Below, piece after piece: positions 63,079-64,000 of a DNA stretch of 64,000 nucleotides; position 1 is the first letter of the stretch; each line of letters starts with the position of its first letter. A program made the translations under genes and the position numbers. The notes under the pieces were generated by a model that searched no databases, was not told the origin of the DNA, and worked only from the letters and a program-made list of their open reading frames with translations. The stretch is from VAZQ01 sp963817135 (GTDB lineage: Bacteria > Pseudomonadota > Alphaproteobacteria > Rhizobiales > Xanthobacteraceae), in NCBI GenBank assembly GCA_963817135.1, contig CAWFNG010000017.1, positions 1-64,000 on the forward strand, in the 5' to 3' direction.

Positions 63079-64000
63079 TCATGCCTTCGCGTGCGCGGCC
63101 GTGCGCGTTTGACGCATCAACACAGCCGACAAGCCGAGGACGGCGAGGCAGCCGGCCGGGACCAGCATGGCGCCGATTGCGCTGCCGGTCGTCTGCGCCA
63201 CCCACGGCATGCCGTTCTGCGCGACGAAGCCACCCACATTTCCGAGCGTGCTGATCGCGCCAATTGCGGTTGCCGCCTTCGCCCCCGAGAACCGACGCGA
63301 AGGGAGCGCCCAGAAGCAAGGCAGCAACAACGACACGCACGGCGTTCCGATCGCCATCGCCACGAAACGCATCCAGTTCTCGGCGACCAGCGTGCTGGTG
63401 ACGAATGCGGCGACGCCAATCAGCGCCAGGATTCCCATGGCCGCGAGCACGTCGGGCTCATGCTTGAGCCTTCTCGGAATGATCATCAGTGCGATGGCTG
63501 CCACTGCCCACGGAACGGACGATAGCAGCCCGTTCTGGGTTCCCGTCACGCCGAAGCCTTTCACCACTGTGGGAAGCCAATAGATCACGCCGTAGAGCGC
63601 ACAGAGGATCAGCGCGTACATCAGCGAGAAGAACAGGACGCGCGGATCCCAGATCACCGATACGATGCTGCCGTGGGGACGCGCCTCAATTTGCCCGCGC
63701 TGGACGGCGGCGCTCAGCCAGGTCTTCTCCTCGGCTGAGAGAAAGCGCGCGTCGCTCGGTGTGCTCGGCAGGAACAGCAAGATCGCAACGCTCATAATGA
63801 TTGCCGGCACGCCGGTGGCCATAAACACCCATTGCCAGCCGGCAAAGCCGAGCACGCCATTGAGATCGAGGAGGGGTCCGCCGACCAGCGCTCCCAGCAT
63901 GTTGCCGAAAGCGCTGCCAAGCGTGAGAACACCTACCACGCCCACTCGATAGGTCGGCGGGAACCACAAGGTGATGAAATAGATGAGACCGGGATAGGCG
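63079..64000 (-). CDS. MFS transporter, partial at the window edge
   Basis: The frame continues past 64000 (AYPGLIYFITLWFPPTYRV at the edge); the first two helices or so are outside. About ten membrane segments are visible; YFITLWFPPTYR, GPLLDLNGVLGFAGWQWVFM and the loop FLSAEEKTWL fit the anion:cation symporter (ACS) family of organic-acid carriers. The C-terminus is basic. Confidence 0.85.
   Translation of the reverse strand, partial: AYPGLIYFITLWFPPTYRVGVVGVLTLGSAFGNMLGALVGGPLLDLNGVLGFAGWQWVFMATGVPAIIMSVAILLFLPSTPSDARFLSAEEKTWLSAAVQRGQIEARPHGSIVSVIWDPRVLFFSLMYALILCALYGVIYWLPTVVKGFGVTGTQNGLLSSVPWAVAAIALMIIPRRLKHEPDVLAAMGILALIGVAAFVTSTLVAENWMRFVAMAIGTPCVSLLLPCFWALPSRRFSGAKAATAIGAISTLGNVGGFVAQNGMPWVAQTTGSAIGAMLVPAGCLAVLGLSAVLMRQTRTAAHAKA

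Overview
The window reads as chromosome of an alphaproteobacterium of the order Hyphomicrobiales, most likely Bradyrhizobium or a close relative (Nitrobacteraceae). The reasons are the GC-rich, codon-biased genes, the very large set of twin-arginine-leader solute-binding proteins, the Bug-type receptors, the minCDE operon and the IS91/IS110 elements with their tyrosine recombinases. This is inference from gene content. No rRNA, tRNA or CRISPR array was recognised.

Layout. 0-10 kb: a cluster of orphan PF04392 solute-binding proteins (SBPs), two broken by a single lesion, with a DOPA 4,5-dioxygenase-like gene, a catalytically degenerate integrase and an IS91 remnant. 10-18 kb: a triple-GAF histidine kinase, a short-chain dehydrogenase relative, a Bug receptor, a slipin and another SBP. 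18-25 kb: divergent murQ and nagA (cell-wall amino-sugar recycling), a laccase-like multicopper oxidase and two membrane-anchored proteins of unknown role. 25-31 kb: an ABC importer operon (receptor, ATPase, permease) between a cysteine hydrolase and an MFS carrier, plausibly one catabolic/uptake locus. 30-38 kb: a co-directional run of chemoreceptor, radical SAM enzyme, caspase-like protease, Bug receptor, TerC and DUF2165 protein. 38-44 kb: an SBP, an AbiJ/HEPN-like protein, minC-minD-minE with a frameshift in minD, a methyltransferase and an SBP. 45-55 kb: accessory DNA with an IS91-type element carrying its own tyrosine recombinase, integrase relics, an L,D-transpeptidase, an IS110 transposase and another SBP. 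55-64 kb: a hemE fragment, two Bug receptors, a nonsense-interrupted PaaK-like ligase, an NMT1-type receptor, a Kazal-NTF2 fusion, more relics, and an MFS gene running off the end.

The dominant theme is receptor proliferation without transporters. Eight intact PF04392 SBPs, two with one lesion each and two short relics sit in 64 kb, plus four Bug receptors. None is next to a matching permease, ATPase or TctA/TctB gene. The second theme is decay and repeat traffic: at least seven genes are broken by one visible lesion or an internal deletion, and several dispersed repeat families occupy the spaces between genes, among them two palindromic elements of about 78 bp.
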